DNA from: HGM11368 sp051883395 | GTDB taxonomy: Bacteria > Bacillota > Clostridia > Christensenellales > UBA3700 | NCBI GenBank assembly: GCA_051883395.1 | Contig: JBJETQ010000022.1 | Coordinates: 1-64,000 of the forward strand | Reading direction: 5' to 3' | Length of the DNA: 64,000 nucleotides | Part shown: positions 60,389 through 64,000 of the stretch, one piece after another | Layout of the letters: each line of letters begins with the position of its first letter | How positions within the stretch are numbered: position 1 is the first letter of the stretch | Notes under the pieces: model-generated | Told to the model about the DNA's origin: nothing | What the model saw: the letters and a program-made list of their open reading frames with translations, nothing else | Database searches by the model: none | Translations under genes and position numbers: made by a program

Positions 60389-61009
60389 ATGAACATAATT
60401 ACGATAGGCAGGGAATTCGGCTCAGGCGGCAGAGAACTGGGAGAAAAACTGGCGGAGCTGCTAAGCTACGACTATTATGACAGCCGTATAATTACGGCGA
60501 TAGCGGACAACAAGGGGTTGAGCGCAGATTACGTAGAAAAGACTTTGGATAATTATTCGTCAGGCAACGTAACTTTTGCCTTTGCCAGCACTTTCAGTAT
60601 GTCGGGTGCGGGAGATTTCAACAATATCGATTTGTTGGTGGAACAGGCCAAGGTGGTCAAAGCTCTGGCAGAAAAGGGCAGAGACATGGTGATTGTAGGC
60701 AGAAACGCCGACGTATATCTTGCAGAGTATCAACCTATCAATATCTTTGTATGCGCCGATATGTCCGCTAAGTTGGAGCGGTGCCGACAGAGAGCCAAGC
60801 AAGGAGAAAATCTGAGCGACAGACAGTTGGCAAGAAAAATCAAGTCAATCGACAAAAACAGAAAAAGAATGAGAGAATTTGTGGGTGGTAACGGCTGGGG
60901 CGACCCGCACAATTACAATCTTACGGTCAACACCACGTGCAGAAATCCAAAGGAGTTGGCAAAGACCGTGGCAATCTACGTCAGAAACGAGATTGATACA
61001 AAGAGATGA
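60389..61009 (+). CDS. cytidylate kinase-like family protein
   Basis: 206 residues, P-loop kinase fold: I-G-R-E-F-G-S-G-G-R-E-L-G is the Walker A-like loop (with the first residues changed relative to Cmk), and R-C-R-Q-R-A-K-Q and R-K-I-K-S-I-D-K-N-R lie in the lid. This family (AAA_26-like) is common in gut Firmicutes and has unknown substrate; it is not the housekeeping Cmk. AAAGGAG before the ATG. Confidence 0.8.
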   Translation: MNIITIGREFGSGGRELGEKLAELLSYDYYDSRIITAIADNKGLSADYVEKTLDNYSSGNVTFAFASTFSMSGAGDFNNIDLLVEQAKVVKALAEKGRDMVIVGRNADVYLAEYQPINIFVCADMSAKLERCRQRAKQGENLSDRQLARKIKSIDKNRKRMREFVGGNGWGDPHNYNLTVNTTCRNPKELAKTVAIYVRNEIDTKR

Positions 61010-61040
61010 TGCCACTCTGACCAAATTGATAGTATAGCGT

Positions 61041-61069
61041 TTTACTTTGTTATAAAAACGATATATAAT
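61041..61069 (+). promoter_or_regulatory. promoter of the flavodiiron gene
   Basis: TTTACT (61041-61046), 17 bases, TATAAT (61064-61069). Confidence 0.6.
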
Positions 61070-61098
61070 TATGTATATACAATCGTTGAGGTGTATTT

Positions 61099-62304
61099 AT
61101 GATAAAACAAGCGATAAGCAAAGACGTTTTTTACGTAGGAGCAAGCGACAGAAGAATAAAGTTGTTCGAAAATATATATCCGATTGACAGGGGTGTAAGC
61201 TACAACAGTTATCTTGTAGCAGGTCAGAAGACGGCGCTGATAGACAGCGTTGACGACGCCGTGGGCAAAACTTTTATCCGCAAGGTCAAGGACGCCCTTG
61301 GCGACAGAAAACTGGATTATTTTATCGTCAACCATATGGAACCCGACCATTGCGCTTGTATACAGGACGTCATGTCAACTTTTGACGACGCAAAACTAGT
61401 AACCAACAACAAGGCGGCCATGATGATAGAAGAATATTTTGGCAACGATTGGGCGGACAGACGCATCATTGTCAAGGAAAACGATATTCTCGATCTCGGT
61501 AATCATCAGCTCAAATTTGTTTTTGCGCCCATGGTTCATTGGCCGGAAGTTATGATGACGTACGATATTACGACGGCGACGCTGTTTTCCGCAGACGCAT
61601 TCGGAAGCTTCGGCGCTCTCAGCGGCAACGTTTTTGCCGATATGACGTATAAGGGCGACGAGTGGCAGGACGAGATGCGAAGATATTATACCAATATCGT
61701 AGGCAAGTACGGAGTGCAGGTCAAAAATGCGCTTGCAAAACTGTCGGGCGTGGAAATCAGGATGATTGCACCGCTCCACGGTCCCGTATGGAGAAAGGAT
61801 ATAGACAAATTAATCGACAAATACAGCAAGTGGAGTAGTTATCAATGGGAAGATAAAGAAGTCGTGATAATATACGGCTCTATATACGGACACACAGCGG
61901 CAGCTGCCGATATGCTTGCCGCCGAGCTGGACAATCTCGGCGTGGGTAAGGTCAGAATTTACGACGCTTCCAACGTGGACGTATCCTATCTTGTTGCCGA
62001 GAGTTTCAGATGTTCGCATATCGTAATAGCTTCGGCAACGTATAATGCGGCAATATTTACACCTATCGAGAGATATTTGTCCGAGATTGTTTCACACAAC
62101 CTTCAAAACAGGACGATAGGCATTATCGAAAACGGCACTTGGTCGGCAATAAGCGGTTCTTTGATAGTCAAAGAAACGGAAAATATGAAAAATATCACTT
62201 TGTTGGGCAACAAGGTTTCTGTCAAAGCTGCGGTAAAAGAAGACAACGTAGAAGCCGTCAGAGCTATGGCGCAAGAAATATGCGAGAGCTTGAAACAAAT
62301 ATAA
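61099..62304 (+). CDS. flavodiiron protein (FprA family)
   Basis: 401 residues. Beta-lactamase-like diiron domain (1-250) with H-M-E-P-D-H (H-x-E-x-D-H) and the downstream Asp/His ligands (S-A-D-A-F-G and L-H-G-P), then a flavodoxin domain (255-400) starting I-I-Y-G-S-I-Y-G-H-T. Reduces O2 (or NO) to water in anaerobes. Electrons usually come from rubredoxin; the Hrb-type flavin reductase-rubredoxin fused to rubrerythrin at 37536 is a likely donor. Overlaps the next gene by 25 bases. Confidence 0.93.
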   Translation: MIKQAISKDVFYVGASDRRIKLFENIYPIDRGVSYNSYLVAGQKTALIDSVDDAVGKTFIRKVKDALGDRKLDYFIVNHMEPDHCACIQDVMSTFDDAKLVTNNKAAMMIEEYFGNDWADRRIIVKENDILDLGNHQLKFVFAPMVHWPEVMMTYDITTATLFSADAFGSFGALSGNVFADMTYKGDEWQDEMRRYYTNIVGKYGVQVKNALAKLSGVEIRMIAPLHGPVWRKDIDKLIDKYSKWSSYQWEDKEVVIIYGSIYGHTAAAADMLAAELDNLGVGKVRIYDASNVDVSYLVAESFRCSHIVIASATYNAAIFTPIERYLSEIVSHNLQNRTIGIIENGTWSAISGSLIVKETENMKNITLLGNKVSVKAAVKEDNVEAVRAMAQEICESLKQI

Positions 62305-62972
62305 AAGAACAATTACAGAATAAGGCGGAACAGGAATACCGCCTTTTTTCGCTGAAACTCACGCCTACGAATTATGAGATTTTAGGCGTGAGAATGCCAT
62401 ACCAAAAACTAATTGCGAGAGAGATAACAAAATGCAAAAATTTTGAACAGTATCTCGCCCACGCTGCTCCGACGAGCTTTGAAGAACTCAACGTTTACGG
62501 ATTTGCGATTGCATACGCCAAAGTATACGACTGCGACAAAAAGCTTCTTATGGGGAGATATTTTTCCTTGACAGATAATTGGGCAAGCGTAGACAGTATA
62601 GTGTGCGCATGCAAGTTTGTTGCTAAAAAACCCGATACATATTACGATTTTGTCAAAAAACTCGTGTCTGACGACAAGACCTTCGTCTGTCGTGCAGGCA
62701 TTGTGCTTATGATGACTTATTATCTCACGGACGGCTACGTCGACGACGTACTTGCAACCATTCGGGATGTAAAATCTGACCAATATTATGTAGAGACGGC
62801 AAAGGCATGGCTTGTCGCCACCGCACTTGCAAAATACTGGGATAAAACAATCAACCTGCTTGAAGCACGGTTGTTGGATAAAGCGACACACAACAGAGCT
62901 ATTGTCAAGGCTAGCGAGTCTTACCGAATTATACCCGAACAAAAAACGCATCTCAAAGGATTGAAAAGATGA
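62280..62972 (+). CDS. AlkD-family DNA alkylation repair protein
   Basis: 230 residues of HEAT-like helical repeats. Diagnostic G-V-R-M-P near residue 38, T-D-N-W-A-x-x-D-S (the W and D of the AlkD site) and W-L-V-A-T-A-L-A-K-Y, then T-H-N-R-A-I-V-K-A-S-E-S-Y-R-I. It removes N3/N7-alkylated bases without base flipping. The start at 62280 lies within fprA, without clear ribosome site, so it is coupled to it. The stop overlaps the glycosylase start (ATGA). The pair makes a small repair unit. Confidence 0.87.
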   Translation: MRELETNIKEQLQNKAEQEYRLFSLKLTPTNYEILGVRMPYQKLIAREITKCKNFEQYLAHAAPTSFEELNVYGFAIAYAKVYDCDKKLLMGRYFSLTDNWASVDSIVCACKFVAKKPDTYYDFVKKLVSDDKTFVCRAGIVLMMTYYLTDGYVDDVLATIRDVKSDQYYVETAKAWLVATALAKYWDKTINLLEARLLDKATHNRAIVKASESYRIIPEQKTHLKGLKR

Positions 62973-63484
62973 AAACTTGTACAATCAGAAAAATTACGCA
63001 TCCCTTTGCCCCGATAATCGATTGCAACAGCAAAGTGCTTGTTTTGGGTAGCGTTCCGTCAGTAAAGTCTGTGGAACAGGGGTTTTATTACATGAACAAG
63101 TACAACAGATTCTGGAAAATCATGTCGGACATTTTGGGTGTGGATATGGAGAGTATGGACAGCGGTGCAAAAACCGCTACTTTGCTCGACGCAGGTATAG
63201 CGTTGTACGACAGCGTTTATAAATGTGAAATATCGGGCAGCAAGGATAGTACCGTCAAAGTCGTGGAAGCGACCAATCTCGATATTCTTACGCAAGGCAG
63301 CAATATACAGATAGTGCTGTGCAACGGCAGATTGAGTTATGATACTGCCGTCAGATACAACCCTAAGTGGAAAGACAAATTCGTACTAATGCCTTCCACC
63401 AGTCCTGCCAATGCTGCGATAAGCAGAGAAAAACTGAGAGAGATATGGGCAAAGGAATTGGAAAAATATATAATTTGCCAATAA
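62969..63484 (+). CDS. DNA-deoxyinosine glycosylase (uracil-DNA glycosylase superfamily)
   Basis: 171 residues. Motif 1 L-G-S-V-P-S-V-K-S (residues 27-35) followed by Q-G-F-Y-Y, and motif 2 M-P-S-T-S-P-A-N-A near 137, as in family 6-type UDG/hypoxanthine-DNA glycosylases. It removes deaminated adenine (hypoxanthine) from DNA. Overlaps the AlkD-type gene; together they suggest base-excision repair linked with the flavodiiron protein gene. Confidence 0.85.
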   Translation: MKTCTIRKITHPFAPIIDCNSKVLVLGSVPSVKSVEQGFYYMNKYNRFWKIMSDILGVDMESMDSGAKTATLLDAGIALYDSVYKCEISGSKDSTVKVVEATNLDILTQGSNIQIVLCNGRLSYDTAVRYNPKWKDKFVLMPSTSPANAAISREKLREIWAKELEKYIICQ

Positions 63485-63641
63485 AAATATAAAGCTTTGC
63501 AGACGGAATTTTTTATCGTCGGTTTCCGATAAATAAAATTTATATAAAATCTATATAAAATCTGTGATTTTGTACGCAAATTCAATAGCCAAAAATAGAA
63601 AAAAGTGCTATCATATACTCAAATATCAGAGGTGAAAAAAT

Positions 63642-64000
63642 ATGGAAGCATTTATCAATTTTATCAAAGAGAACCTGGTGATTTGCTGCATAGTAGTAGC
63701 AGTCGTCGTATTGCTTATCGTTGTGCTTGCCGCATTGAGTGCAAAAAAGAAAAATGCAAAGAAAGCAAACCTTGAAAAATCTCAACAAGAAGCACAGCCT
63801 GTCAGCGATGAACAGAGCCAACAAGCGGTGGAAACGGTCGAAGTTCAGACCGTAGAGCAACAGGAGAGTGCATCGGTTGACGAGAAACAGGCAGAGCCAC
63901 AACAGGAAGTGCAGGAAGAAAAAGAAGCTCAATCGGACGAACAAGCAGTCGAAGCAGTCGTTGAAGCCGAGCCACAGGCAGAAGAAGTAGTAGAACAAAC
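63642..64000 (+). CDS. membrane-anchored acidic, Gln/Glu-rich protein (cut by window end)
   Basis: Open to the window edge. Starts at the ATG of 63642, with AGAGGTG about 8 bases before. One membrane helix (about residues 12-34: C-C-I-V-V-A-V-V-V-L-L-I-V-V-L), a short basic stretch (K-K-K-N-A-K-K), then at least 80 residues of low-complexity E/Q/V/A. The layout (N-out anchor, basic stop, acidic disordered linker) fits FtsY-, ZipA- or many DUF-type proteins; the C-terminal domain that would tell lies outside. Confidence 0.7.
   Translation, partial: MEAFINFIKENLVICCIVVAVVVLLIVVLAALSAKKKNAKKANLEKSQQEAQPVSDEQSQQAVETVEVQTVEQQESASVDEKQAEPQQEVQEEKEAQSDEQAVEAVVEAEPQAEEVVEQ

Noticed and set aside
1..64000. 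CRISPR arrays, tRNA and rRNA genes, transposases
   Set aside because: None seen on reading both strands; short repeats present are terminators or coding repeats.

Overview
The window looks like a low-G+C, anaerobic, endospore-forming member of the Clostridia from a lineage I cannot name. The evidence is gene content: both dipicolinate synthase subunits, a SigH-type sigma factor next to mrnC and thyX, a rubrerythrin fusion plus a flavodiiron protein for oxygen defence, MetA/MetY methionine synthesis, ferredoxin-era style short operons with AAGGAG ribosome sites, and an F-type ATP synthase whose c subunit has an ion site of the sodium kind. All of this is read from sequence; no database search was possible.

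Layout. 1-5668: end of tilS, then hpt, cca, rmuC, a PHP phosphoesterase and a VanW protein. 5724-8139: phosphosugar mutase facing a ferritin-like gene across a bidirectional terminator. 8372-12200: secG, then smpB-metY-metA, then ssrA (tmRNA). 12642-16009: a short-chain dehydrogenase and a secreted Cthe_2159-type beta-helix lipoprotein, flanked by two nearly identical terminator hairpins. 16250-20420: a MarR regulator and the heterodimeric ABC exporter it probably controls, each preceded by the same operator. 20877-37124: a 16.2-kb co-directional accessory operon (below). 37536-39101: flavin reductase-rubredoxin-rubrerythrin fusion and a TfoX-like protein. 39188-41122: VWA protein and a small membrane protein. 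41372-48151: complete atpIBEFHAGDC operon. 48230-51263: M28 peptidase and a class III aminotransferase. 51324-55842: FGGY kinase and two class II aldolase-family proteins translationally linked to mrnC-thyX-sigma. 55889-64000: P-loop ATPase, dpaAB, a GH2 glycosidase, a cytidylate-kinase-like protein, flavodiiron protein, AlkD-type and deoxyinosine DNA glycosylases and the start of a membrane protein.

The exciting region is 20877-37124. Its genes touch or overlap, share one clear promoter, and encode: an EssC/FtsK-like ATPase; three small W-x-D (WXG100-like) proteins; two coiled-coil proteins; a membrane protein with BspA-type repeats; a zinc-ribbon/TPR/TIR protein ending in another W-x-D helical hairpin; an SPFH protein with a zinc ribbon; a small protein; two ESCRT-III-like helical proteins, one ending in a MIM1-like motif; a Vps4-like AAA ATPase with an N-terminal MIT-like bundle; a BrxL-like AAA+ ATPase lacking the Lon protease domain; and a lipoprotein with a dead trypsin-like domain and InlB-type repeats. 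Read together this suggests a bacterial ESCRT/Vps4-type membrane-remodelling machine combined with a type VII-like export ATPase and TIR/BrxL elements known from immunity. I infer a role in envelope repair, defence or contact-dependent secretion; the sequence alone does not decide which.
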